Positions 55,002 through 64,000 are shown, counted from the stretch's first letter. The stretch: DNA of 64,000 bases from Sphaerospermopsis sp. SIO1G1 (GCA_010672785.1 JAAHFX010000009.1:446448-510447), one strand, 5' to 3'. The notes: generated by a model not told the origin, from the sequence alone. Program-made: numbers and translations.

Positions 55002-55604
55002 ATGACTCTGACTAAAAACCGACTCACCTTTGATCAATTTCTTAACTACGACTTTCCCGAAGAAGGTCGTTATGAACTTGTAAATGGAGAAATTATGCGG
55101 ATACAAGCAACTAGAAAGCATGACAATGTAGCAGAATTTATTACAGACACCTTCAAACTAGAAGTTAAACGTCTCAATCTCAACTACAGAGTATCAGGAA
55201 GAATCACCATTAGAACTTTAAGGAAAAATGGTAAAGAACAAGGTCGTGTTCCAGATGTAAGCGTCGTAGATAAAAACCTTTGGGATGCTAACTTATCAGC
55301 TTACACTGCATTTGTTGAACCATTACAATTAGCAGTAGAAATAGTCTCTACAAATTGGGAAGATGACTATATTGATAAATTTGAAGAATATCAAATGCTC
55401 GGAATTTCTGAATATTGGATTGTTGACTATTTAGCAATTGGTAGTCGTGATTATTTAGGGAATCCTAAAGAACCGAAAATTTTTGTTTATCTTCTTAATG
55501 ATCAAGGAATTTATGAAGTAAATAGTTATAAAGGTACAGATAAAATCATTTCTCGAACTTTCCCAGAATTAAATATCACGGTTGACCAAGTTTTCGCAGC
55601 TTAA
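55002..55604 (+). CDS. Uma2-family putative endonuclease
   Basis: 200 residues with YELVNGEIMRIQATRKHD, catalytic Asp in RVPDVSVVDK and Glu in LAVEIVSTNWEDDYIDKFEEYQ, followed by SEYWIVDYLAIGSRDYLGNP as in the previous gene. The two share VSTNW and EYWI-DYLA segments and probably arose by duplication. The start is the ATG in a CACCATG context without a strong Shine-Dalgarno. Followed by paired hairpin repeats. Confidence 0.88.
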   Translation: MTLTKNRLTFDQFLNYDFPEEGRYELVNGEIMRIQATRKHDNVAEFITDTFKLEVKRLNLNYRVSGRITIRTLRKNGKEQGRVPDVSVVDKNLWDANLSAYTAFVEPLQLAVEIVSTNWEDDYIDKFEEYQMLGISEYWIVDYLAIGSRDYLGNPKEPKIFVYLLNDQGIYEVNSYKGTDKIISRTFPELNITVDQVFAA

Positions 55605-55637
55605 TCTCAGGATTTTCAGGATGAAAAGTACAAAAAA

Positions 55638-55701
55638 GATCCCCGACTTCTGTTTTAAGATAGGTGATAAATTTTTAATTGTGGTGTTATAAGTCGGGGA
55701 T
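55638..55701. repeat. 64-bp hairpin repeat G, copy 1
   Basis: AGATCCCCGACTTCTG ... ATAAGTCGGGGAT, with a CCCCGACTT/AAGTCGGGG stem. Lies between the Uma2 gene and the convergent gene at 56150, so it may serve as a transcription terminator as well. Confidence 0.65.
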
Positions 55702-55771
55702 TTGAGGTTTATAAAATGTCAGAATCAGGATGTCCAGGATTTCAGGATTTACAGGATTAAAATTAGCCAAG

Positions 55772-55835
55772 AGATCCCTGACTTCTGTTTTAAGATAGGT
55801 GATAAATTTGTAATTGTGGTGTTATAAGTCGGGTA
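55772..55835. repeat. 64-bp hairpin repeat G, copy 2
   Basis: Nearly identical to 55638-55701, at a distance of 134 bp. Its stem has one change on each side (CCCTGACTT and AAGTCGGGT), so pairing is weaker. Confidence 0.6.
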
Positions 55836-56149
55836 TCTGAGTTTTATTAATATTATTGCCGGTAATTGTTAAAATCAAAAGTTTTTAAAAACCACCTCAA
55901 GACAAAATCCCCAATTCCTTTTTTATCTTGTTCATAAATCATGAACTGATATGAGAAATTAGGGATTTGAGTTTTATTAATTCTAATCTAGTGCGATCGG
56001 TAAAGTGTGCCGAATGCGCTTAATGCGGAACTAGACCCGCTACGTTTTCATTAATTCCAATCTAAAGTGATCGGTAATTGGTATCAAAAGTTTCGAGAAC
56101 AACAAAACGACTTTTCTAACCCTCCCCCTGCACACTGCACCCCGCCATC

Positions 56150-56386
56150 TTATAATAAGTCCGTCGGTGGCCTATCATTACTCCAAGCCCACCAAACGCA
56201 ACCACAATGACAGTGATAAAATTCTTGCCATTTACGACGTTGATCTATAGTAGTAACCGGGGATCTGCGGTTTAACCAAACATCCACCGCTTCTCGACTA
56301 CTAGAGTGACAATTGGGGCAAAAAAACTGATAAGCGTGAACCGCTCTCTCAGTCCATTCAGGAGGAGTGGGACTAAAAGCATCCAT
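56150..56386 (-). CDS. Small zinc-ribbon-like conserved protein
   Basis: 78 residues with the cysteine pairs CPNC and CHCGC separated by about 40 residues, suggesting a zinc-binding fold. Other distinctive parts are RAVHAYQFF and the Trp-rich CVWWAWSNDRPP. The pattern recurs in cyanobacterial genomes as I remember it, but I cannot name a family. It is divergent from the DUF3318 gene with 70-80 bp between. A DNA- or RNA-binding role would be only a guess from the ribbon. Confidence 0.7.
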   Translation of the reverse strand: MDAFSPTPPEWTERAVHAYQFFCPNCHSSSREAVDVWLNRRSPVTTIDQRRKWQEFYHCHCGCVWWAWSNDRPPTDLL

Positions 56387-56465
56387 ATAAATACTGTGAT
56401 AAAGTTTCGTGAGATATCAATCGTAATTTAATATACATATATTATTATCTTTAATTTTGAACAAA

Positions 56466-57035
56466 ATGGAAATAAATATTGAAATTCGCCGTTTATTGGA
56501 TGTGATGCCGGCTTCTGGAAGAATGACAACAAAAATAGTCAGTAAACCAGAGCAACAAAAAGTTATAGATGCAGCTTTTCCCTTACCTTGGATTCAAGAT
56601 CGTCCTATATTTATTAACTTTGATTTATGGCGACGTTTGACCAAACCACAACGAGATTTATTATTACTATATCAGGTAAGTTGGTTAACCGGTGTCAAGT
56701 GGATTCAACCTGATATTTATCAAGGTGTGGTGTTATTGGGACTATTAGGTGGTGTAATAGAAGCCGCCCAAGGAGATATTATTGGAGTGATAATTGCCGG
56801 TGGTTTAAGCACCTTTGCAGGAACAAGAATTTGGCAAAACAATCAATCTCAAGCAGCAGAATTAATGGCTGATAATACAGCAATTCGGATTGCCCAAAGA
56901 CGCAATTATTCAGAAGCAAATGCAGCAGAATATTTGTTAACTGCAATTGAAATGGTAGCCAAAATTGAAGGGCGGAATTTAGATTTTAATGAATTAATTC
57001 GTTGTCAAAATTTAAGGGCAATTGCGGGGATTTAG
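56466..57035 (+). CDS. DUF3318-domain protein
   Basis: 189 residues from the ATG at 56466; the longer frame begins with TTG at 56457. The N-terminus (EIRRLLDVMPASGRMTTKIVSKPEQ) is the mark of DUF3318, a cyanobacterial family. A hydrophobic segment at about 100-130 (VLLGLLGGVIEAAQGDIIGVIIAGG) suggests membrane association, followed by a helical ELMADNTAIRIAQRRNY region. Function unknown; single gene. Confidence 0.82.
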   Translation: MEINIEIRRLLDVMPASGRMTTKIVSKPEQQKVIDAAFPLPWIQDRPIFINFDLWRRLTKPQRDLLLLYQVSWLTGVKWIQPDIYQGVVLLGLLGGVIEAAQGDIIGVIIAGGLSTFAGTRIWQNNQSQAAELMADNTAIRIAQRRNYSEANAAEYLLTAIEMVAKIEGRNLDFNELIRCQNLRAIAGI

Positions 57036-57107
57036 AATTTAGAGATTGGTTATTAGTAAAAATCTATCACCCCAACTCCCCACCTCTTAAAAGACGAACC
57101 AGAAAAT

Positions 57108-57956
57108 CTACTGACTATTTTCCACTTCTGCTAGCCAAACTTCCAAATCATTGACACTGTTAAAATCTAACAAAGCTTCACTCAAATTTTCCATCACAGG
57201 TAAGGGTAAAGCAGTAATAGAATCACGCATTTCCGATGATAATTCTCCAAACCTTTTTGTTAACAGTCGAATCACAAGATTGAAAGTTGCTTCTTCTCTT
57301 CCTATTTCTTTAATTTCTCTGTAAGCGCGACTTCTTTCTAAAGACAATCCTAACATTTCTGCAACCTCCATTAAAGTTAATTGTTCAAATTTGTACATCA
57401 TTATCGTTGTGATCATCTCTATGATAACTTCACTAGATAAAGATGACTGTTCTTCGTTACTTCTAGTTAACAAATATCTTGCTGCTTCTGGTGCTTGACT
57501 TTCCTGCAAAGTTGTCAGTACCATTAATGCTACCCATAGCGGTAATTGGTGAATATCTCCCAACTCATCTAAGTATATTCTATGTACTTGATCGCTATTT
57601 AGCAATGCCCGATAAGGGTGAATATTACCTTGTTCTGTACTGCGAGATGGATAAATGATTACCGCTTGCCAATCACTAAATCTATCTCGGTTACGATAGA
57701 AATATAATAGAGATTCCGCAAACAGTCTCTCATACAATTTCTCATCTTTTTGAAACTGTACCTCACAGAAATATACTATTCTGAAATCATCATTTTCCGG
57801 TGGTAGAAATACTCCATCAATTTCAAATTTAGGTTCTTTAATTGCCACTGAATCGAATCTGTAAGCATCGGCATTTTTTGGAGGTGATGGTAATAGTTCA
57901 AAAAGGGCAGATGGATATTTTTGGAATAGTTGATAAAATATTGAATCTCTACGCAT
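57108..57956 (-). CDS. DUF2887 / Rpn-like nuclease-family protein
   Basis: 282 residues, full-length relative of the gene at 11159-11956. N-terminal RDSIFYQLFQKYP, catalytic pattern FEIDGVFLP and YFCEVQFQKD (E-x-Q), then RIYLDELGD. The C-terminus differs from the other copy: no Gly-Glu-Lys linker, and instead LEVWLAEVENSQ after a helical region. The start is the ATG within ACGCATG. Widely dispersed family; no partner genes. Confidence 0.85.
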   Translation of the reverse strand: MRRDSIFYQLFQKYPSALFELLPSPPKNADAYRFDSVAIKEPKFEIDGVFLPPENDDFRIVYFCEVQFQKDEKLYERLFAESLLYFYRNRDRFSDWQAVIIYPSRSTEQGNIHPYRALLNSDQVHRIYLDELGDIHQLPLWVALMVLTTLQESQAPEAARYLLTRSNEEQSSLSSEVIIEMITTIMMYKFEQLTLMEVAEMLGLSLERSRAYREIKEIGREEATFNLVIRLLTKRFGELSSEMRDSITALPLPVMENLSEALLDFNSVNDLEVWLAEVENSQ

Positions 57957-58067
57957 GAAGCACCTGATTTATTAATAAATATCATAACAGGAATTCTTGA
58001 TAATTGAAAATATATCCATTAAATAATATATAATATTTGTTGTAAAAACAAAATTATAATTAAAGTT

Positions 58068-59234
58068 ATGATCAATAAATATTCCCGCATGAATGAGGTA
58101 CAATCTCCCATAATTCCTGTAGTTGCAGAAATGATTAAAAACTCACCAGGGACAATTTCTTTAGGGCAAGGTGTAGTTCATTATCAACCTCCACAGGAAG
58201 CAGTAGATATCTTAGCAAAATTTCTGTCTGAACCGAAAAATAATCTCTATCAAGCTGTCACTGGAATACCAGAATTAATCACAGATTTAACAGATAAATT
58301 AGCCAAATTCAATCAGATTGAAATTAACGATTATAACTGTATTGTTGTCACCGCTGGTAGTAACATGGGATTTATGAATGCGATTTTAGCTATCACTTCT
58401 CCCGGTGATGAAATTATTTTAAATACTCCCTATTATTTCAATCATGAAATGGCAGTTACAATGGCTGGTTGTCATCCTATCTTAGTAGAAACAGATAAAA
58501 ATTATCAATTAATTCCTGAAAAAATCGCTCAAGCAATTACAGATAAAACCCGTGCTGTAGTGACTATTTCTCCTAATAATCCTACTGGGGTAGTTTATTC
58601 AGAAACAACCTTAAAACAAGTCAATCAAATTTGCAAAGATAGAGGGATTTATCATATTAGTGATGAAGCTTATGAATATTTCACATATGATGGAATTAAA
58701 CATATTTCCCCATCTGCATTTCCAGACAGTAGTGAACATACAATCTCACTTTTTAGTCTTTCCAAAGCCTATGGTTTTGCTAGTTGGCGCATAGGTTACA
58801 TGGTAATTCCCCAACATTTATTAAATGCTGTCAAAAAAGTTCAAGATACTATTTTAATATGTCCACCTGTAGTTTCTCAATATGCAGCATTGGGAGCATT
58901 ACAAGCAAAAGATAATTATTTACAAGATAATATTCAAACAATAGCTGAAACCAGAAAAATAGTTATCAATGCACTTAACCAATTACAAGATTTATGTACC
59001 ATCACACCTGCAAATGGCGCATTTTACTTTTTCCTCAAAGTGCATACGCAAATGGATAGTTTAGAATTAGTTAAAACCTTAATTCAAGAACATAAAATAG
59101 CAGTCATACCCGGTACAACCTTTGGTATAGAAAACGGTTGTTATTTACGAGTCGCTTATGGTGCATTACAACAACAAACAGCCAAACAAGGAATAGAAAG
59201 ATTAGTCAAAGGAATCAAATCAATTATAGAATGA
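58068..59234 (+). CDS. PLP-dependent aminotransferase, class I/II
   Basis: 388 residues, fold type I. Visible motifs: ISLGQGVVHYQPP, VVTAGSNMGFMNA, the NNPTG equivalent ISPNNPTGVVYS, and the PLP lysine in SLSKAYGFASWRIGYM. The C-terminal arginine lies in CYLRVAYGAL. It resembles the aspartate/aromatic aminotransferase group of cyanobacteria, but the amino-acid substrate cannot be read. Single gene; a strong hairpin follows its stop. Confidence 0.92.
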   Translation: MINKYSRMNEVQSPIIPVVAEMIKNSPGTISLGQGVVHYQPPQEAVDILAKFLSEPKNNLYQAVTGIPELITDLTDKLAKFNQIEINDYNCIVVTAGSNMGFMNAILAITSPGDEIILNTPYYFNHEMAVTMAGCHPILVETDKNYQLIPEKIAQAITDKTRAVVTISPNNPTGVVYSETTLKQVNQICKDRGIYHISDEAYEYFTYDGIKHISPSAFPDSSEHTISLFSLSKAYGFASWRIGYMVIPQHLLNAVKKVQDTILICPPVVSQYAALGALQAKDNYLQDNIQTIAETRKIVINALNQLQDLCTITPANGAFYFFLKVHTQMDSLELVKTLIQEHKIAVIPGTTFGIENGCYLRVAYGALQQQTAKQGIERLVKGIKSIIE

Positions 59235-59332
59235 GACAAGAGTAAAAACTTGATTATATATTCTTCTTTCTCTGCGTACTCTGCGTCTCTGCGGTTAAAT
59301 AAAAATAAATTATGGGTAAAAAGTTGATACCC

Positions 59333-59397
59333 AGATCCCCGACTTCTGCGCTTAATTCAAAACTGATGGACACGATCATAAAAGAAGTCGGGGATCT
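59333..59397. terminator. Bidirectional terminator/hairpin between convergent genes
   Basis: A perfect 15-bp inverted repeat, AGATCCCCGACTTCT and AGAAGTCGGGGATCT, separated by 35 bases. It stands between the convergent aminotransferase and SDR genes. The stem matches repeat G at 55638, so it may also be a copy of that family. Confidence 0.6.
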
Positions 59398-59409
59398 TAT
59401 TATTACCAA

Positions 59410-60090
59410 TTAACCTAAATCAAATTCTATAAATTCTGGTAAACCAGGATAAATCATATTCTTATCTAATGCAGATAACACTTGATTATTAGCATTAGCA
59501 GAGCTTAAACAACGGCAAACTAAATCAGCTACATCCGCACGGTGAATACTACCAACAATGCGGGTATCTTTAGTTAAAATACCATTTCCAGTAGCAGGTT
59601 CAGATTTTAAGCCACCCGGACGAATAATTGTATAATTCAAACCACTGTTAATTAAATATTCTTCAGCTTTTTCCTTTTCAATTAATACAGGTTTGAGAGT
59701 TTCTAAAGCTTGTGGTGGCATTGCACCAACACTATCACCACAACCAATAGAAGTGACTAAAATAAGTTTATCTACTTTGGCTTTAATTGCAGCATCAATT
59801 ATATTTTTATTACCGATAAAATCAGGTTTGACATCATTTGTAGGTAAACCACCCAGAGTAGTAATTACAGCTTTGATAGGCTCATTTCCTAAAATTGCCT
59901 GTTCTACATCCTCAACTTTTAAAGCATCTCCTAATACTGATTTTACACCAGTTTTTTCTAATTCTTGACAGGCAGTTTCATTTCTTAATAGTGCTTTGAC
60001 TTTGAAATTGTCTGCTATCAATTTTTTAGCGATTTCTTGGCCAACACCACGACTAGCACCAGCAACAAAAATGTAAGATGTATTTGACAT
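59410..60090 (-). CDS. NAD(P)-binding SDR-type oxidoreductase
   Basis: 226 residues. The nucleotide-binding motif is VAGASRGVGQEIAKKL, followed by an atypical short-chain dehydrogenase pattern like NmrA/NAD(P)H-binding proteins: VKALLRNE, GDALKVEDVEQAI, VTTLGGLP, YTIIRPGGL. No Tyr-x3-Lys pair is apparent at the classic place, so it may act as a non-catalytic or atypical member. Convergent with the aminotransferase, with a terminator hairpin between. Confidence 0.87.
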   Translation of the reverse strand: MSNTSYIFVAGASRGVGQEIAKKLIADNFKVKALLRNETACQELEKTGVKSVLGDALKVEDVEQAILGNEPIKAVITTLGGLPTNDVKPDFIGNKNIIDAAIKAKVDKLILVTSIGCGDSVGAMPPQALETLKPVLIEKEKAEEYLINSGLNYTIIRPGGLKSEPATGNGILTKDTRIVGSIHRADVADLVCRCLSSANANNQVLSALDKNMIYPGLPEFIEFDLG

Positions 60091-60445
60091 TGTTATTTTG
60101 GCAGATAGATATTTTAGTTACATAAACAGTTAATATATCGTGATTTGTTCAATTTGTGAAGGTTTTTTTGAGTAAAGATTTTGATTCACTGACATAGACT
60201 AGCCTCGTTTCTCTAAATGTTTCTGGAGAAACAGTAATTCATCTATTGCATTAGTTAGAATTTATAGAAATCATTGAAATTTATTTTACTTTTTTCACTA
60301 TTAATCTGCTGTAAAAATACGATTTGATTATCTACATCAATAAAATTTAATTGATTTCCATCTCACTAAACATTATTAAAAACGATAAAAATACTAGAAT
60401 TTATTGGCATCAGTTAAATTAGATGAGCAATAGTGTATCACTATT
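60091..60445. other. Non-coding gap upstream of WD40 gene
   Basis: AT-rich region that should contain divergent promoters for the SDR and WD40 genes. A CATATCTTTTTGA-like AT motif occurs but no repeat or RNA gene was recognised. No gene supported. Confidence 0.4.
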
Positions 60446-62257
60446 ATGCAGATGGATTGGATTAATTTACTCAAAACACAACAAACTGATTTTCTCCAAC
60501 GGGTGAAAAAACAGAAAACAATTGATTTATCTCTTCTAGAAAGTCAAGTTAAAGGTTGTCACCGTGAAATGATGATATTTTGTGGTGATACCTTAGTCAA
60601 AATTTTAGAATTTTCCCGTCAACAAGCGGAAATCCTGGCTAAAAATCCTCCTCCTATACCTCCAGAATATCCTGAACCTCCAGATGGGGTAATTCCTTTT
60701 CCGGCATTTTTTCAAACTCAAGCTCAAGATTATTTAGTGCGGGAACAAATTGTAGATCACATAATCAAAGAATGGTTGGGTAAGTTAGTTAAAAAAGTGC
60801 CGCAAGATAGTGTAGAAAATATGGTTTTTGACGATGAAGGAAATTTGCGGAATCAAAGTAAGTTTACTTATGTAATGACTAATAATCGCAAAGTAAATAT
60901 TCAAATTCATGTAGCGGATGGAGAAAGTTTTCATGGAATTAAAAAAGATAAAATTAGCTGGACTGTAACTCAAGAAGATATTAAAAATAATCAAGTCTTA
61001 GTTTTTTTATGTTTATTTTATCCCGAATATAGAAAATTTGGCTATGATAAACAAACCATTTTGACTGGATTTTTACCGACAAATCAGTTAAGGTTTGATG
61101 AACCAAAACTTTATTTAACTCCTAGCAATTTATTGTATGCTGGGGGATTAAATTGGTATTTACAATCTTTATATCAAAGAAAATCTCAGTTGCAATTAAA
61201 TGATGATCAAATCATGGCGGAAGTTGTACAAACATTACCATCTGATCATCCTCAAAAACATATTATTGGTGATTGGGAATTTTGGCAAACTTTAAGAGGA
61301 CATACTAGAGGAATTAATTGTTTAGGTTATTCTATTAAAACTTTATCTGGCAAAGATTTGAGTGGCAATCATGTTCATACTATTCCTATTTTAGCTAGTG
61401 GAAGTCGTGGAGAAACAAAGTTATGGGATTTAAGTAAAGGTGAATTAATTGAAACTTTATCGGAATCTCCTTGGTCTACTTCTGGTATGGTAGATGAAGT
61501 TCATTCTTTAGCTTTTAGTACTGATGGTCAAACTTTAGTTAGTGTGGGTGCAGATTCTACTATTAAAATTTGGCATACCGGAGCTTTAGATTTAATTGAT
61601 ATTCTCCATAAACATCAAGGAAATGTCCGTTGTGTTGCTTTTACTCCTGATGGCAAAAGTTTAGTTACTGGTGGAGATGATAGAAGAATTTTATTTTGGA
61701 ACTTACGCGATCGCCAAGTAGAAAATACTTTATCCCTTGATGATACTGCCGCCCATTCTATGGTATTAAGTGAAGATGGTAAAATCTTAGTGACAGGTAG
61801 TTATCGGAAGATAAAAGTTTGGCGATTAACATTTAATTATGCTCAGAAAAACCAACCAGAAAATAAACCAGAAATAAAACAAATCTATACTTTTAACGGT
61901 CATTCTCATATTGTGAATTCTTTAGTAATGACTACCAATCGTCAATATTTAATTAGTGGTAGTCAAGATAAAACTGTCAGGGTTTGGAATTTAGAAACTG
62001 GGGAATTAATACACACTCTTTCCAGTCATCGAGAAGGAGTTTATACAGTAGCTTTAAGTTCCGATCAACAAATTATTGCTAGCGGGAGTGCGGATAAAAC
62101 TATCAAATTATGGCATTTACAAACAGGAGAATTATTAGCCACTTTTTCCGGTCATGCTAACACAATCACTGCTTTATTATTTACTGCATCAGGAGAAATG
62201 TTAGTTAGTGGTAGCTTGGATAAAACTATTAAAATTTGGCAACGCAGTGAAGGTTAG
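60446..62257 (+). CDS. WD40-repeat protein with unknown N-terminal domain
   Basis: 603 residues. Residues 1-280 are an unfamiliar region with helices at the start and a Pro-rich patch (KNPPPIPPEYPEPP). From about residue 280 there are seven WD units, with LRGHTRGINCLGYS, LASGSRGETKLWD, VGADSTIKIWHTG, TGGDDRRILFWNL, SGSQDKTVRVWNL, SGSADKTIKLWHL and SGSLDKTIKIW. They should form one propeller. No enzyme motif is seen; a scaffold role is likely. No kinase domain, unlike many cyanobacterial WD40 proteins. The gene stands alone. Confidence 0.87.
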   Translation: MQMDWINLLKTQQTDFLQRVKKQKTIDLSLLESQVKGCHREMMIFCGDTLVKILEFSRQQAEILAKNPPPIPPEYPEPPDGVIPFPAFFQTQAQDYLVREQIVDHIIKEWLGKLVKKVPQDSVENMVFDDEGNLRNQSKFTYVMTNNRKVNIQIHVADGESFHGIKKDKISWTVTQEDIKNNQVLVFLCLFYPEYRKFGYDKQTILTGFLPTNQLRFDEPKLYLTPSNLLYAGGLNWYLQSLYQRKSQLQLNDDQIMAEVVQTLPSDHPQKHIIGDWEFWQTLRGHTRGINCLGYSIKTLSGKDLSGNHVHTIPILASGSRGETKLWDLSKGELIETLSESPWSTSGMVDEVHSLAFSTDGQTLVSVGADSTIKIWHTGALDLIDILHKHQGNVRCVAFTPDGKSLVTGGDDRRILFWNLRDRQVENTLSLDDTAAHSMVLSEDGKILVTGSYRKIKVWRLTFNYAQKNQPENKPEIKQIYTFNGHSHIVNSLVMTTNRQYLISGSQDKTVRVWNLETGELIHTLSSHREGVYTVALSSDQQIIASGSADKTIKLWHLQTGELLATFSGHANTITALLFTASGEMLVSGSLDKTIKIWQRSEG

Positions 62258-62450
62258 GTGAGTTGCACATTTTCAGCAGAAAATTTATACTTTTAAAATA
62301 TAGATAAGTAAACATCTATGCTTGGTTTGTGGGTGAATACCATTACCCATGACTTTGACTAGAAATACTTTGAAGGTAAAACAGTATTTTGATATTACTT
62401 CATTGAAATATTGTTAATTTCTCATCCATAAATTTATAAACTTTACTTCA

Positions 62451-64000
62451 ATGACTCAAACACCAATTATTCTCAACCCCCTTTTAGATCAACAAGCTCA
62501 ATCAGGAAGTGATTTTCAATTCACATTTGCAAATAACACATTTTCTGATGCTGATGTAACTAATCCTTTTGATGATCTCATTGTTTTTGGTGATAGTCTT
62601 TCTGACACCGGAAATGCTTTTGAAGCATCAGGAAACACTGCTCCTGCTTCACCTCCATACTTTGAAGGAAGGTTTTCTAACGGACTTGTGTGGATAGAGT
62701 ATTTTGCACAAGAAATGGAATTTAGTGAAGAATCAATTAGAAACTTTGCTTTTGGAGGAGCTAAGACAGGTGAAAGTGAACTTGTTGATCCGACTACCAT
62801 ACCAGGTTTAGAAACTCAACAGGGATTGATTACCATACCAGGTTTATTAACACAAATTGACCAATTTGAAGAAGAAATTGTCTCCAATCCTGTTAGTGAA
62901 AATTCGCTATACATGATTTGGATTGGTTCTAATGATGTTCTTGACATTTTCGCTGATCCAGAAGTAGTTGTACCTAATGCAATTAACAATATCAGCAATG
63001 CAATTACTAGATTAAGCAATTTAGATGCTGAGGAAATTGTCATTGCTAACTTAACAGATTTAGGTGCTACCCCACTTATTACTGGACTTGGTGAAAGATT
63101 CCCTTTGATTGTTGATCCTGAAGAATTTAGAGCAACTTCCATTACTTTTAATGAAGCTTTAAGTGAGGAAGTTAATCAATTAGAAACATCTCTCAATATT
63201 GATTTACCTCTAGTAGATATCTTTGCTTTCAATGAAGAAGTTCAAGACGATGTAGAAAATAGTGGAGGAGAGGAATATGGTTTCACGAATATAACTGAAC
63301 CTTTGCTCAATGCAGGTGATAATGTTAATCCAGATGAATACGCATTTTTTGATCAAGTTCACCCCACTACCAGACTACACCAATTTATATCTCAAACCTT
63401 TCTAGAAACACTGGTAGAAGAAGAAACTATCACCGATTTTATTACCTATTCAGCAACATTAGCTGATGATAGTGAATTACCAGATTGGTTAGAATTTAAT
63501 CCCATAACTCGCACATTTGATGGTACTCCCACTGATGAAAATATAGGCACTTTAGATATCAAAGTTACTGCAACTGATCAAGAAGGTTTAATAGCAACAG
63601 ATACCTTTTCTCTTGTTATTGAAGACACAACTCCTGCTATAGTTACTGGAACTCCTGAAGCAGATACAAAAATAGCTGGAATTGACTTTGATGGCACTAA
63701 TAATATAATATTTACTGGTGCAGAAAATGACCTAGTTGAGAGTCCTTTTGCTGGTAGTTTAGCTGGTAAAAATCGGATTGCAACTGGTAGTGGAGATGAT
63801 ATTATTTTCGTAGCTGATGGCGATCGCGCTTTTGGTGGAAGTGGAGGTGATATACTCGATGCTACAGATGCTAGTAACTATCGTCTCTCTGGTGGAAGTG
63901 GTAATGATACGTTCTACCTTGGTGAAAATGGCCGCGCTTTAGGTGGAGATGGAGAGGATGATTTTTTTGTTCAAGAGGATGGAAATAACATCATTGCTGG
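62451..64000 (+). CDS. GDSL esterase/RTX protein with split cadherin-like domain (5' part)
   Basis: Open from ATG at 62451 to the window end (516 complete codons), so the C-terminus is missing. Residues 8-36 (ILNPLLDQQ, FQFTFANNTFSDAD) and about 328-388 (ITYSATLADDSELPDWL, RTFDGTPTDENIGTL, DTFSLVIED) are the two halves of a dystroglycan-type cadherin-like domain. Between them is a full GDSL/SGNH hydrolase: Ser49 in FGDSLSDTGN, a GSND motif, and Asp301/His304 in DQVHPTT. From about residue 400 there are RTX-like Gly/Asp units (GSGDD, GGSGGD, GGSGND, GGDGEDD) typical of calcium-binding exported proteins. Probably secreted by a type I system and active on lipid or acyl esters. No signal peptide is seen, as expected for type I secretion. 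Confidence 0.85.
   Translation, partial: MTQTPIILNPLLDQQAQSGSDFQFTFANNTFSDADVTNPFDDLIVFGDSLSDTGNAFEASGNTAPASPPYFEGRFSNGLVWIEYFAQEMEFSEESIRNFAFGGAKTGESELVDPTTIPGLETQQGLITIPGLLTQIDQFEEEIVSNPVSENSLYMIWIGSNDVLDIFADPEVVVPNAINNISNAITRLSNLDAEEIVIANLTDLGATPLITGLGERFPLIVDPEEFRATSITFNEALSEEVNQLETSLNIDLPLVDIFAFNEEVQDDVENSGGEEYGFTNITEPLLNAGDNVNPDEYAFFDQVHPTTRLHQFISQTFLETLVEEETITDFITYSATLADDSELPDWLEFNPITRTFDGTPTDENIGTLDIKVTATDQEGLIATDTFSLVIEDTTPAIVTGTPEADTKIAGIDFDGTNNIIFTGAENDLVESPFAGSLAGKNRIATGSGDDIIFVADGDRAFGGSGGDILDATDASNYRLSGGSGNDTFYLGENGRALGGDGEDDFFVQEDGNNIIA

Larger units (their letters stand above)
55605..56149. other. Non-coding gap with duplicated hairpin repeats
   Basis: Two 64-bp hairpin units at 55638-55701 and 55772-55835. 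A weaker relative lies around 55904-55970. A GTGCGATCGGTAA / GTGATCGGTAATT pair (about 55990-56075) follows, and a short CCCTGCA run precedes the next gene. No gene supported. Confidence 0.6.

Overview
The window is chromosomal DNA from a filamentous, probably heterocyst-forming cyanobacterium (Nostocales; Dolichospermum/Aphanizomenon/Anabaena type is my inference). The signs are low G+C, many HIP1 octamers (GCGATCGC, e.g. near 1180, 3438 and 46988), short tandem heptad repeats between genes, several small inverted-repeat elements, and cyanobacterial families such as a cyanobacteriochrome-like GAF kinase, a Ycf46-type ATPase, DUF3318 and repeated Uma2/DUF2887 nucleases.

Layout. 1-9.5 kb: a bifunctional proline catabolic enzyme, a lipoprotein/adenylate cyclase pair, purM, a PHP phosphoesterase and a secreted aspartic protease. 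9.6-25.7 kb: a CRISPR-Cas island. Two nine-repeat arrays (9727-10348 and 21434-22067) lie either side of a leftward type III-B (Cmr) operon: HD-less Cas10, Cmr3, Cmr4, Cmr5, a fused Cmr6-Cmr1-like RAMP protein and a CARF-HEPN ribonuclease. A P-loop/WYL regulator diverges from array 2. No cas1, cas2 or cas6 is present, so adaptation and crRNA processing must be supplied elsewhere. A DUF2887 nuclease with two tandem copies of its C-terminus and an Rpn-like fragment also lie in the island. 25.8-33.5 kb: MltA transglycosylase, a TIR-like protein, a three-GAF histidine kinase and long intergenic stretches rich in MITE-like repeats, one inserted in another. 33.5-40.3 kb: NADAR protein, a DUF4129/DUF4350/MoxR/DUF58 cluster, KptA and a response regulator. 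40.4-50.1 kb: SLH-glycoside hydrolase, aldo/keto reductase, Uma2 genes (one internally deleted), a nucleotidyltransferase, Ycf46-like ATPase and a GGDEF-EAL protein. 50.9-64 kb: SbcC, two Uma2 proteins, DUF3318, DUF2887, an aminotransferase, an SDR, a WD40 protein, and the start of a large GDSL esterase/RTX protein that runs off the window.

Most striking points: (i) array 1 ends, at exact spacer distance, in a degenerate repeat of the array-2 type, so the two arrays share history; (ii) both repeats keep the same crRNA handle but different stems, so one effector can probably use both; (iii) the Cmr complex lacks the HD nuclease but keeps GGDD and has a CARF-HEPN partner, suggesting it works mainly by cyclic-oligoadenylate signalling; (iv) operator-like dyads sit in the array-2 leader beside a divergent WYL gene; (v) the GDSL enzyme is inserted inside a cadherin-like domain; (vi) small mobile elements carry a different heptad repeat at the same internal position in each copy.

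I saw no rRNA or convincing tRNA gene. Family names come from reading motifs, not from database searches.
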